From: an uncultured Deferribacteraceae bacterium
Lineage (GTDB): Bacteria > Chrysiogenota > Deferribacteres > Deferribacterales > Mucispirillaceae
Direction of reading: 5' to 3'
DNA length: 9,435 nt
Assembly: GCA_947039055.1 (NCBI GenBank)
Contig: CAMQYB010000057.1
Span: 1 to 9,435, forward strand
The notes under the pieces are model-generated. The model was not told the DNA's origin. It saw nothing but the letters and a program-made list of their open reading frames with translations, and searched no databases. The translations under genes were made by a program, and so were the position numbers. Shown here piece by piece: positions 1 to 6,689 of this stretch (within the stretch, counting starts at the first letter, position 1; every line of letters starts with the position of its first letter).

Positions 1-2928
1 TCAAATATTTTAGCGTTAACTTTTACGAAGAAAGCAACTGGTGAGATGCAGGAAAGGGTGGTGAGTCAATTAACTAAACTTGCGACTACTCCTGACACAA
101 CAACAACTGAGTATAAAATGTTGAGTGAAGTTGTGAAAGGTTACGCCACAAGAAATAAGATTGAGTATAGCGATAAGTTAGTTGTTGAACTTGCGAACAA
201 AGCGTTAGATAGATTGCTCCGTGAGTTTTCATCATTAAATATTAAAACGATTGATTCATACTCATCGTTGATATTAAAGTTATTTCCGTTTGAAGCATCA
301 ATCAGACCAGATTACGATACGCTAAGTACAGGTGATAATGAACGACTTGAGGATGAAGTTTTCGAGTATACGATTGATGATATTTTAAATAATGAAACGT
401 GGAAAGATATCCTTCGCAAATCAATAATGGTGCTTAGAAGTAGTAATAGAAATATATTAAACTTAGTGAAAAGTTATGTTTTATTTGTGAACGAGAATAG
501 TTTTAATTTATCTAAGTCGATCAAAAATATTGATATGACGATTAAAGAGTTAGATTTAGAACTTGCAAAAGTTTTAAGTTTTAGGTTAGAAATTTTAGAT
601 GATTTTAAAAATCTAGGATCACTCTTTGATGATATTTTAGAGGGTGATAGAAAGAGAAAACAGATTGATGATTTAATAAATTCTAAATCTCCTGAAGATA
701 TATTTAACTTAAAACTTTTTGCTGATTACGATTTGATCAATAACCATGCATGGTTTAAAAAGTATAGTTTTAAAAGTTCGCAGATAGATAAACATAGAGA
801 TGTGTTAGATAAAATTAAATTGTATTTATCTATGAAGGAACGGATAGCTATAAATCTATCACTTCTTTTAGGCTCATATTTTATAAATAATTTACAGCGT
901 GCAAAATCACGAGAGAACGCATTAACGTATAATGACATAACTTATCTTGCATATCGCATACTTCATTTAGGTGATAAAAATATAGATAGAGATTATTTAT
1001 ATTTTCGTCTTGATTCTAAAATATCACATATATTGATCGACGAGTTTCAAGATACATCACACATGCAGTGGGAGATTTTAGAGCCGTTAATATTAGAGGC
1101 GATGGCTGGGATCGGACAGAAAGATCGCAGTGGATCATTTTTCTATGTAGGTGATCCTAAACAAAATCTATACCGTTTTAGAGGTAGTAACTCTGATTTG
1201 TTTTTATCGGTTTATAACAAGTACAGCGACAGGATCGATAGAGAGAGTTTGGAGAGAAATTTCAGATCATCACAGTCGGTTGTAGATTTTGTAAATCTAG
1301 TATCGAATAAATTAGCAGATTATTTTCCAAATATTGAACAGCTAGATGTTTTTCGTATAGATCAAAAAGTGACAGATAACGCTCCTTTAGGTTTTGTGAA
1401 ATCGGTTGTGATTGAAGAGAGTGATTACGAAGATGAGGTTATAAGTCAGATAGAGTTTCTGATATCAAAAGGTTATAACTACTCAGATATTGCAATTCTG
1501 CTTCCAACAAATGATAATATATCATCATTAAATTCTGTGCTTAAACTCAAAAATATTCCAACAGTTGTAGAGACATCATTGAAGCTTAATAATGACAAAA
1601 CATATCTTATGTTATCGAATTTAATTAAAGCTATTTATTTTAAAGATGTGTTATCGTTTTTAAATTATGTTTCAATATTTGATATCTCAACAGATATGAA
1701 TAAGTACAGCAATTTAGATAAAGTGTATGCTATCATAAATTCACTTAGAGAAGAGTTTTTAGTATCAACTGATGTTACTGTTTTTGAAGTTATACTAAAA
1801 ATTGTTGATAAGAAAAACCTTTATTCAAACTTTAAAAATGATATGAATTTTTTCACTTTATTAGATGTGATATCAATATATTTAGCGAACGAATCTAATC
1901 CAAGTAGATTTTTGGCAGAGTTAGAAAGATTAGCATCGGGTATAAATATATCAGCAAACAGCGTCTCATCAGGCGTATTATTGATGACTATAAACAAATC
2001 TAAAGGGTTGCAATTTAAAGTTGTTATGTTGCCTAAGTTAGAGTTATCATTTTCAGTATTTAAATCACGTCAAGAGTTTTTCATGTGTCACACAGGGACA
2101 GTCGGTGAATCAAAATTGATATTTAATCACGGCGAGAAATCAAGAGTTGTAAATGATGAGTTCGATTTATTTGTTAGTGATGAACGTAAACGAATAATTA
2201 TCGACTCACTTAATAAATTATATGTTGGTATGACGAGAGCTGAAGAAGTTTTGATACTGTTCTCATTAGTACAGAAAAGTAGAGCAGGAGATATCAATAA
2301 TGTTAAATATCTTTTACCAGAGATTTCGTTAGGGAATTATCAATCAGGCGAGCTTGTTTCTATCGCATCCACAGAGGTTAAGATAGAGAAATCAACTACC
2401 GAGTCGTTATGTTATCCAGAGATTGGAGATAAAATTGAACAGCCGTTTGAAGAGGTTAATATAGATTATGTGTCATCGCAGTTAGGCGAGTTTTTACACG
2501 CTGTGCTGTATTTTGTAGATGATTTGGATGATATAGATAATGTTATAGATTATGCTTTAAGTTCGGCGATAAACAGTGTGTTTATTGATATTTCAGATGA
2601 GTATATAGATTGCATAACCGACATAGTCAAACGTTTGGCTAAAGATGATAGTTATAGATCGTTTTATAAAGGTAAAGTATTTAAGGAGAGTAAATTTGTT
2701 TCTAATAATAAATTGGTTAGAGTAGATTTTTATTCAGTATTTGATGATGAAATTATATTGGTAGATTACAAAAGTAGTAAAAACTCTTTTCCAAATATTG
2801 ATAGATATAAGACGCAGTTAAATACTTACTCATCTATATTGGAAGAGGTGTATGATAGAAAAGTTAGACCGTTTATTATTTTATTTAATATATTAGAGAG
2901 AACGTACGAGATTAGAAATATTGTATAA
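1..2928 (+). CDS. addA: AddA/RecB-type UvrD-family helicase-nuclease, 5'-truncated by the window edge
   Basis: ATP-dependent 3'-5' DNA helicase fused to a PD-(D/E)XK nuclease, the type that resects double-strand ends for RecA-dependent repair. The frame is open from base 1, so the ATG at 46 is internal: the residues before it (NILALTFTKKATGEM) are helicase motif Ia. Walker A lies upstream of the window. Of 975 visible residues, motif II is IDEFQDTS at about 346-353, motif III GDPKQNLYRFRG at about 384-395, motif IV NFRSS at about 420, motif V TINKSKGLQF at about 663-672 and motif VI LYVGMTRA at about 740-747. The C-terminal nuclease shows an LH pair near 832-833, RVDF near 907-910, VDYKSS near 921-926 and QLNTY near 939-943, so the D...DYK...Q..Y active-site pattern is intact. 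Motif V carries Asn where His is usual and Gln where Glu is usual. The AddB partner is not visible and would be expected upstream. AddA is preferred over RecB or a stand-alone UvrD/RecB-like protein, but this is not certain. Confidence 0.85.
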   Translation, partial: SNILALTFTKKATGEMQERVVSQLTKLATTPDTTTTEYKMLSEVVKGYATRNKIEYSDKLVVELANKALDRLLREFSSLNIKTIDSYSSLILKLFPFEASIRPDYDTLSTGDNERLEDEVFEYTIDDILNNETWKDILRKSIMVLRSSNRNILNLVKSYVLFVNENSFNLSKSIKNIDMTIKELDLELAKVLSFRLEILDDFKNLGSLFDDILEGDRKRKQIDDLINSKSPEDIFNLKLFADYDLINNHAWFKKYSFKSSQIDKHRDVLDKIKLYLSMKERIAINLSLLLGSYFINNLQRAKSRENALTYNDITYLAYRILHLGDKNIDRDYLYFRLDSKISHILIDEFQDTSHMQWEILEPLILEAMAGIGQKDRSGSFFYVGDPKQNLYRFRGSNSDLFLSVYNKYSDRIDRESLERNFRSSQSVVDFVNLVSNKLADYFPNIEQLDVFRIDQKVTDNAPLGFVKSVVIEESDYEDEVISQIEFLISKGYNYSDIAILLPTNDNISSLNSVLKLKNIPTVVETSLKLNNDKTYLMLSNLIKAIYFKDVLSFLNYVSIFDISTDMNKYSNLDKVYAIINSLREEFLVSTDVTVFEVILKIVDKKNLYSNFKNDMNFFTLLDVISIYLANESNPSRFLAELERLASGINISANSVSSGVLLMTINKSKGLQFKVVMLPKLELSFSVFKSRQEFFMCHTGTVGESKLIFNHGEKSRVVNDEFDLFVSDERKRIIIDSLNKLYVGMTRAEEVLILFSLVQKSRAGDINNVKYLLPEISLGNYQSGELVSIASTEVKIEKSTTESLCYPEIGDKIEQPFEEVNIDYVSSQLGEFLHAVLYFVDDLDDIDNVIDYALSSAINSVFIDISDEYIDCITDIVKRLAKDDSYRSFYKGKVFKESKFVSNNKLVRVDFYSVFDDEIILVDYKSSKNSFPNIDRYKTQLNTYSSILEEVYDRKVRPFIILFNILERTYEIRNIV

Positions 2929-2935
2929 AAAATTA

Positions 2936-2965
2936 TTAACTGTAATTAAGTATTGACTTTATAAG
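2936..2965 (+). promoter_or_regulatory. Weak candidate promoter before the envelope-protein gene
   Basis: TTAACT (2936-2941) and TATAAG (2960-2965) are 18 bp apart. The -10 overlaps the AAGGAG at 2963-2968, so a transcript starting here would lack that Shine-Dalgarno and begin close to the ATG at 2989. This would explain why the apparent ribosome site is badly spaced. Read-through from the upstream gene is equally possible. Confidence 0.25.
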
Positions 2966-2988
2966 GAGATAGGCTCATATTTATAAGT

Positions 2989-3591
2989 ATGGTGAACAAG
3001 ATCGTCCTTTTAATCTTTTTTATGTGTGTATCTATGACGTCATTGGCTTACGCTGGTGTTGACGATATCTCTCTATTTCGTAGTAGTTACGATGTGGATG
3101 GGTTGATTGATAATAATATTATGGAAGAATATAACGGGAAAAAAGTAGGTTTTGATAGTTTGAAGGATACATTTATGCCAACTATCATGCTTTTAACGAC
3201 ATTTACACCTGATGATTATGAAGATAAATTCTCTCCGAGTGATTCTAACGATCCATATAAACGTTATTCGTCTACATATTTTGGAGATGATACAAGCGTT
3301 GATGTTGGTTTAGTTATATCAAATTTTCTGTTAGGTTCAGTTGTTAAGAAAGTTATGGGTGATAATGTTTTCCTTGCATTAAACTCTGAAGATGGGTTAG
3401 GTGTTGATATCGCAGTTAAACCTGTTCATTGGATAAATTTAAAATGGGGGCTAAACGGATTAAATACAGAAGATATTCATTCAGAACTTAAAGTTGAGAT
3501 GGCGCTTATCAAGAACCTAACATTTCATGTTAAGTATTATGATTCAACTGACGAACGTAAACCAGCATTAGAAGTAAAATATTACTTCTAA
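2989..3591 (+). CDS. Predicted secreted/outer-membrane-like protein of unknown function
   Basis: The family is not recognised. The 200-residue product opens with a typical signal peptide: Lys4, a hydrophobic core IVLLIFFMCVSMTSL, then an AYA-G cleavage site after about residue 22. The mature part starts acidic and flexible. From about residue 105 it has alternating short strands, and it ends in KYYF; a terminal Phe after alternating aromatic/hydrophobic residues is typical of outer-membrane beta-barrel C-termini. This suggests a periplasmic or small outer-membrane protein, which is inference. It lies 60 bp after the helicase-nuclease gene on the same strand. The start is uncertain: the AAGGAG at 2963-2968 is 20 nt from this ATG, too far for normal initiation, and the only in-frame codon at normal spacing is an ATA at 2977. 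Gene reality is fairly sure; function is unknown. Confidence 0.7.
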   Translation: MVNKIVLLIFFMCVSMTSLAYAGVDDISLFRSSYDVDGLIDNNIMEEYNGKKVGFDSLKDTFMPTIMLLTTFTPDDYEDKFSPSDSNDPYKRYSSTYFGDDTSVDVGLVISNFLLGSVVKKVMGDNVFLALNSEDGLGVDIAVKPVHWINLKWGLNGLNTEDIHSELKVEMALIKNLTFHVKYYDSTDERKPALEVKYYF

Positions 3592-3710
3592 ATAATAGAC
3601 AACCGTAAACTTCAATCAATCTAATTTTTCTTATATTTTCTACTCAACATAACAACATCATCTACTACCTTTTAATATTATTATCAGAATTCTATTTTTA
3701 ATTTCATAAT

Positions 3711-3970
3711 TACTATCTACTAATTTTTACGTGTGTAAATATTTTATTAAGCTGAAATACTTATCAAATAATAGTCAGTAATAATTTTAGATCGGTTTAT
3801 CTTTCTAAACTTTTCCTGTATTTATTTTCAGTTTAACGGTTATTATTCACTAATTTTTACGTGCGTAAATATTTTATTAAGCTTAAATAAATATCAAATA
3901 ATAGTCAGTAATAATTTTAGATCTGTTTATTTTTCTAAATTTTTCCTATATTTTATTTTAGTTTAACGAT
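3711..3970. repeat. Tandem direct repeat, two 130-bp units
   Basis: Unit 1 (about 3711-3840) and unit 2 (about 3841-3970) align without gaps at an offset of exactly 130 bp. Over 3721-3830 against 3851-3960 I count 11 differences in 110 positions, so about 90% identity; identity falls towards the left edge. Each unit holds, in order, a dyad near its start (unit 2: TTTACG-TG-CGTAAA at 3856-3869; unit 1: TTTACG-TG-TGTAAA at 3726-3739), the block TATTTTATTAAGCT, a shared ATAGTCAGTAATAATTTTAG, and GTTTAACG near the end. The units are not coding and have no transposon-like ends. Confidence 0.85.
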
Positions 3971-4265
3971 TGTTATTTATTAATTTTTATGAACATAAAT
4001 GTTTTATTATAATTAAATTTGTAATAAAATATCTTTGATTTGTAAAATATGTTCAGTAATATATTTACATTTTTTACAATAATTTTATAACTTTATGATT
4101 TTATAATTATTGATTATTTTAAATGTAAATATTAAATTAATTTTAATATTATGTGAAATAATATTTATTAATCGTTTTATATCTGTCTAGATTTTTACAT
4201 GTTTTTTATCTGATTTAATTATATTCGTTTACTAAGGTTCTTATTGAAATAAATATTTTATTAAA
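3971..4265. repeat. Two further decayed copies of the 130-bp repeat
   Basis: The same period continues: TAATTTTTAT at 3981 is again 130 bp after the previous copy. Unit 3 has TTTATG-AA-CATAAA at 3986-3999 followed by TGTTTTATTA; its second half is recognisable only as TTCAGTAAT near 4052, about 18 bp out of register. A fourth copy is suggested by ATCTGTCTAG near 4184 and by TTATT-GA-AATAA at 4241-4252 followed by TATTTTATTA. Base composition inflates similarity in such AT-rich DNA, so unit 4 is less sure than unit 3. Confidence 0.55.
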
Positions 4266-4314
4266 ATTATACAGTGATTATCACTATTTATTATTATTTT
4301 TATCCCGTCTTATT

Positions 4315-4382
4315 TTGGCTAAATAAAAGTAAATGTTTTGTAAATTACGATGTTACAAAATTTTAAAAAAAGCCAATTTTTT
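4315..4382 (+). terminator. Nested hairpin followed by six T; terminator-like or structured RNA
   Basis: The outer stem TTGGCT (4315-4320) pairs with AGCCAA (4371-4376) and is followed directly by TTTTTT (4377-4382). Inside it, TTTTGTAA (4336-4343) pairs perfectly with TTACAAAA (4353-4360) around a 9-nt loop, with a possible G-U pair extending it. The T-run lies on the plus-strand side only, so it would act on plus-strand transcripts. It lies 720 bp after the nearest plus-strand stop codon, so it is either a remote terminator or the end of an untranslated RNA. The spacing between the stems makes it an imperfect terminator. Confidence 0.4.
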
Positions 4383-4617
4383 AGGTGTGAATACTTCTAA
4401 TAATAGGTACTTTAATATATATCTCATTAATACAATATAATATTATTTTAATATATTGCAACATTATTTAAACATAATATAACATTATTATATTAGTTTT
4501 ACGACTTAATTAGTATTAATTAATGCTGTTAGTAATTGATTCGTGTTTTCGTGATTATTGTTGTTTAGCATGTATTGAAATGAGACTTGTATTGGAGTGT
4601 AATTGATGGGAAAGTGC

Positions 4618-4657
4618 AAAAAAAAATGTGAGTATCTTGTTAAAGACACTCACGTTT
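4618..4657 (-). terminator. Rho-independent terminator of the cold-shock gene
   Basis: Arms 4624-4633 (AAATGTGAGT) and 4648-4657 (ACTCACGTTT) form a 10-bp stem with one wobble position, and a CTT/AAG pair can close the loop further. On the minus strand it is followed by nine T (plus-strand A-run 4618-4626). It begins 31 bp after the cold-shock stop codon. Confidence 0.85.
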
Positions 4658-4688
4658 CTGATCATTTTTTCTTAAGAATGAAAGCTAA

Positions 4689-4901
4689 TTAAGCATCAGC
4701 CCTGTTAACATTTACAGCTTGTAACCCTTTGTCTCCATCAATGATGTCGAAAGATACTTGATCACCTTGTTTCAAGGTTTTATACCCTTCCATCGTAATT
4801 GCAGAAAAATGCACAAAAATATCTGTCCCTGCTTCGTCCGTAAGAAAACCATAGCCTTTGGTATTATTAAACCACTTGACTGTTCCGATACTGTTTCCCA
4901 T
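4689..4901 (-). CDS. Cold-shock-domain protein (CspA family)
   Basis: A small single-stranded nucleic-acid-binding protein of one OB fold; CspA-family members act as RNA chaperones in the cytoplasm, helping translation and transcription at low temperature or during growth. The 70-residue product matches the family length. RNP1 is KGYGF at about residues 15-19 and RNP2 is IFVHF at about 28-32; the GTVKWFN start (residues 6-12) is also typical. The ATG at 4901 is chosen because GAGGTG (minus strand) lies 7 nt before it, against 1 nt for the in-frame ATG at 4907; a further in-frame GTG at 4916 overlaps the ribosome site. The gene is monocistronic, convergent with the upstream block and divergent from the tRNA operon, with its own strong promoter and terminator. 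Which paralogue this is cannot be told, so no symbol is given. Confidence 0.95.
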   Translation of the reverse strand: MGNSIGTVKWFNNTKGYGFLTDEAGTDIFVHFSAITMEGYKTLKQGDQVSFDIIDGDKGLQAVNVNRADA

Positions 4902-4930
4902 AGTCATACACCTCACCTAGTACTAATTAA

Positions 4931-4958
4931 ATTATAACAGAGTTGTATTTAATGTCAA
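4931..4958 (-). promoter_or_regulatory. Consensus sigma-70 promoter of the cold-shock gene
   Basis: Read on the minus strand, TTGACA (4953-4958) and TATAAT (4931-4936) are both perfect, with a 16-bp spacer. Transcription would start near 4924, giving a leader of only about 22 nt before the ATG at 4901. That leaves no room for the long cold-box 5'UTR known from E. coli cspA, suggesting constitutive high expression. Confidence 0.85.
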
Positions 4959-5081
4959 TGAAAATAAAACATAGTGTATAAAAGTTGCTTTGCAGGGCGT
5001 GAAAAATGAACAGTTATATTTATTCAAATATGCAAAATAATATGGTTTGTTTTATTTATAATTATTTTTAAAAAATATATA

Positions 5082-5110
5082 TTGACATTTAGAGTTATTT
5101 ATATTAAAGT
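5082..5110 (+). promoter_or_regulatory. Promoter of the tRNA-Thr/Gly/Tyr operon with AT-rich upstream element
   Basis: A perfect TTGACA at 5082-5087 is followed after 17 bp by TAAAGT (5105-5110, four of six matches). The 30 bp upstream are nearly pure A/T with A- and T-tracts (about 5050-5081), as in UP elements of stable-RNA promoters. Transcription would start near 5117, some 40 nt before the first tRNA. Confidence 0.65.
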
Positions 5111-5158
5111 TCATAGCTGATTGGTTGTGAAACATTTTAAGACCGATTAGATGTGTAA

Positions 5159-5231
5159 GCTGGTGTAGCTCAATTGGTAGAGCAGCTGACTTGTAATCAG
5201 CAGGTTGGGGGTTCAATTCCTCTCGCCAGCT
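5159..5231 (+). tRNA. tRNA-Thr (anticodon UGU)
   Basis: A 73-nt cloverleaf with acceptor GCTGGTG/CGCCAGC (one G-U pair), D-arm GCTC/GAGC, anticodon stem GCTGA/TCAGC and loop CTTGTAA with TGT at 5192-5194 (reads ACA). The T-arm is GGGGG/CCTCT around TTCAATT. No CCA is encoded. It is first of three tRNAs behind one promoter. Confidence 0.97.
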
Positions 5232-5246
5232 TCTTTTTTTCAATAG

Positions 5247-5320
5247 GCGGGTGTAGCTCAGTTGGCTAGAGCGTCAGCCTTCCAAGCTGAGGGTCGCGGG
5301 TTCGAGTCCCGTTGCCCGCT
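5247..5320 (+). tRNA. tRNA-Gly (anticodon UCC)
   Basis: A 74-nt cloverleaf with acceptor GCGGGTG/TGCCCGC, D-arm GCTC/GAGC, anticodon stem TCAGC/GCTGA and loop CTTCCAA with TCC at 5281-5283 (reads GGA/GGG). The T-arm is GCGGG/CCCGT around TTCGAGT. CCA is not encoded. It lies 15 bp after tRNA-Thr and is probably cut from the same transcript. Confidence 0.97.
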
Positions 5321-5347
5321 TTATTAAATTATTTCATTTTGTTATAT

Positions 5348-5431
5348 GGGGAGATACCCGAGTTTGGCCAAAGGGGACAGGCTGTAAACCTGTTGACATC
5401 GTCTTCAGAGGTTCGAATCCTCTTCTCCCCA
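5348..5431 (+). tRNA. tRNA-Tyr (anticodon GUA)
   Basis: An 84-nt class II tRNA with acceptor GGGGAGA/TCTCCCC, anticodon stem ACAGG/CCTGT and loop CTGTAAA with GTA at 5384-5386. A long variable arm and a T-arm GAGGT...CCTCT around TCGAATC follow. CCA is not encoded. It is the last tRNA of the Thr-Gly-Tyr cluster. Confidence 0.97.
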
Positions 5432-5437
5432 TTCCTT

Positions 5438-5467
5438 TTTACATTTATATGCTAACCAGTATATAAT
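5438..5467 (+). promoter_or_regulatory. Candidate promoter of the methyltransferase gene
   Basis: TTTACA (5438-5443, five of six) and a perfect TATAAT (5462-5467) are 18 bp apart, starting only 6 bp after tRNA-Tyr. Transcription from about 5474 would give a leader of about 140 nt before the methyltransferase ATG. Confidence 0.55.
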
Positions 5468-5617
5468 CTTAAACACCATTACTTACATTTTAATAAACAT
5501 CAATAATAGATTAGTGCATAAACTTTATAAAGAAATTTTGTTTGATAGAGTTTTTATTATACCTACTTACTATTATTATATAGTTACTAAAATAATATTT
5601 TACGGGAGCAGATTGCT

Positions 5618-6337
5618 ATGCATACAAGTTCAATGTTACGAATGAAGTATTTTATTGATAATTACTTAACGCCTAAAGGGTCGCTTATTAAGGTATTAGA
5701 TACAGGTAGTTACGATGTTAATGGTTCGTATAAATCTCTTTTTGATCCATCTGTATTTGAGTATACTGGGTTAGATATGGTTGATGGTCCGAATGTAGAT
5801 ATAGTCCCTAAGAACACGTATCAATGGAAAGAAATTGAAGATAATTCTTATGATGTAGTAATATCTGGACAAGCTATGGAGCATGCAGAGTTTTTTTGGA
5901 TTACAGCCTCAGAGATGGTTCGTGTTTTACGTCCAGGAGGTAGGTTGTGCATTATTGTTCCAAGAGGTTTTGTTCGTCATCGCTACCCTATTGATTGTTA
6001 TCGTTTTGATGCTGATGGTATGGTTGGTATTGCACGTTATTGCAAGATCACGCCTTTACATGCTTCAAGTAATTTAGCTCCAGTTGGTGCACCTTGGAAG
6101 TGGTATTCAAATTATGACACAGATACTATGCTGATCGCTGAAAAGCCTATGGATTGGAAAGGTATGCTAGATGTTAGTACATATGTTTTTGAACAGCCAG
6201 ATATAGATAAGCTTGCAACAGGTTTTGTGCGTCGTGGGTTATTTTTACGATTAACATATTTGAATATGTTGGCACTATATCCATTTTGTATAAGAACATA
6301 TTCGAAAATTAAGAGTATTTTTGGTAAAGGTAGATAG
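5618..6337 (+). CDS. Class I SAM-dependent methyltransferase (Methyltransf_11-like)
   Basis: A predicted cytosolic S-adenosylmethionine-dependent methyltransferase of unknown substrate. In the 239 residues, motif I is VLDTGSYDVNGS (about 26-37, lacking the usual GxG), the ribose-binding acidic residue is Asp53 in YTGLDMVDG, motif IV is YDVVISGQAMEH (78-89) and VRVLRPGGRLCIIVP (101-115) is the post-motif strand. The C-terminal 100 residues are a family-specific part ending in a basic tail (KIKSIFGKGR). Proteins of this general look are common in surface-polysaccharide clusters, but no glycosyltransferase is near, so the substrate is not claimed. GGGAG at 5604-5608 lies 9 nt before the ATG. It sits alone between tRNA-Tyr and tRNA-Thr(GGU), with its own promoter and terminator-like hairpin, which suggests a later insertion into the tRNA-ribosomal locus. 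Start and class are solid; role unknown. Confidence 0.85.
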   Translation: MHTSSMLRMKYFIDNYLTPKGSLIKVLDTGSYDVNGSYKSLFDPSVFEYTGLDMVDGPNVDIVPKNTYQWKEIEDNSYDVVISGQAMEHAEFFWITASEMVRVLRPGGRLCIIVPRGFVRHRYPIDCYRFDADGMVGIARYCKITPLHASSNLAPVGAPWKWYSNYDTDTMLIAEKPMDWKGMLDVSTYVFEQPDIDKLATGFVRRGLFLRLTYLNMLALYPFCIRTYSKIKSIFGKGR

Positions 6338-6393
6338 ATTATTTTATTATAGATAAGTTATTTTATAAATACTTTAAGTTAGATTAATTACTT

Positions 6394-6432
6394 AGTAATG
6401 CAATTAAATAGTTGTATTACTTTAGTTATTAT
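6394..6432 (+). terminator. Probable terminator of the methyltransferase gene
   Basis: AGTAATGCAA (6394-6403) pairs with TTGTATTACT (6412-6421) in a 10-bp stem with one G-U pair and an 8-nt loop. A T-rich but interrupted tail follows. It is 56 bp after the stop codon and before tRNA-Thr(GGU). The stem is AT-rich, so it may be weak. Confidence 0.5.
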
Positions 6433-6511
6433 TTAATTTTTAGTTGATTGGGATAAAGATATGTATAAGGGTAAGTTATGATAATCGGATATTATTGATT
6501 GTTATTATTTT

Positions 6512-6584
6512 GCCCGAATGGCACAGTAGGTAGCGCACATCCATGGTAAGGATGAGGTCCTCGGTTCGATTCCGAGTTCGGGCT
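6512..6584 (+). tRNA. tRNA-Thr (anticodon GGU)
   Basis: A 73-nt cloverleaf with acceptor GCCCGAA/TTCGGGC, anticodon stem CATCC/GGATG and loop ATGGTAA with GGT at 6545-6547 (reads ACC/ACU), and T-arm CTCGG/CCGAG around TTCGATT. The D-stem GCAC/GCGC contains one A-C mismatch. CCA is not encoded. In many bacteria this isoacceptor lies directly before tuf; here the next gene is rpmG. Confidence 0.96.
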
Positions 6585-6640
6585 TTATTACCCAAATAGG
6601 TGTTTTAAAACGATGGATATATTATTTTTTAAAATATATG

Positions 6641-6669
6641 TAGACATACATGTAAAAATAGTATATTAT
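6641..6669 (+). promoter_or_regulatory. Promoter for rpmG and downstream genes
   Basis: TAGACA (6641-6646) and TATTAT (6664-6669) each match five of six consensus bases, with the ideal 17-bp spacer. Transcription would start near 6676, giving a leader of about 110 nt before rpmG. That leader holds a 32-codon open frame and a hairpin at the ribosome site. Confidence 0.65.
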
Positions 6670-6689
6670 TCACTCTCCCATTTTCAATT

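Larger units (their letters stand above)
3592..4688. other. Gene-free, extremely AT-rich intergenic region of about 1.1 kb
   Basis: No frame on either strand holds a credible gene; stops are dense throughout. In order it contains: a G-depleted stretch (about 3592-3720, 25 C against 3 G on the plus strand); a 130-bp tandem repeat with decaying further copies (about 3711-4265); a 13-bp palindrome AGTGATTATCACT (4273-4285); a nested hairpin followed by six T (4315-4382); a run of almost pure A/T (4400-4500); an AT-only hairpin with arms TTAATTA and TAATTAA (4506-4523); and the terminator of the minus-strand cold-shock gene (4618-4657). It separates two convergent genes, so neither needs upstream control sequences here. 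No DnaA-box cluster was seen. Confidence 0.8.

Noticed and set aside
726..938. Minus-strand ORF inside the helicase-nuclease
   Set aside because: It is antisense to a continuous conserved gene, with no ribosome site or recognisable domain.
4273..4285. Fur-like operator
   Set aside because: AGTGATTATCACT is a clean 13-bp palindrome but shares only the TGATTATCA centre with a Fur box and lies far from any promoter.
3592..4688. Replication origin
   Set aside because: It is AT-rich with repeats, but there is no cluster of TTATCCACA-type DnaA boxes and neither dnaA, dnaN nor parAB is nearby.
5052..5243. Minus-strand ORF of 63 codons
   Set aside because: It is mostly the reverse complement of tRNA-Thr and upstream A/T-rich DNA, a familiar false translation.
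5883..6077. Alternative-frame ORF inside the methyltransferase
   Set aside because: It lies wholly inside the better-supported gene, has no ribosome site and resembles no protein I know.
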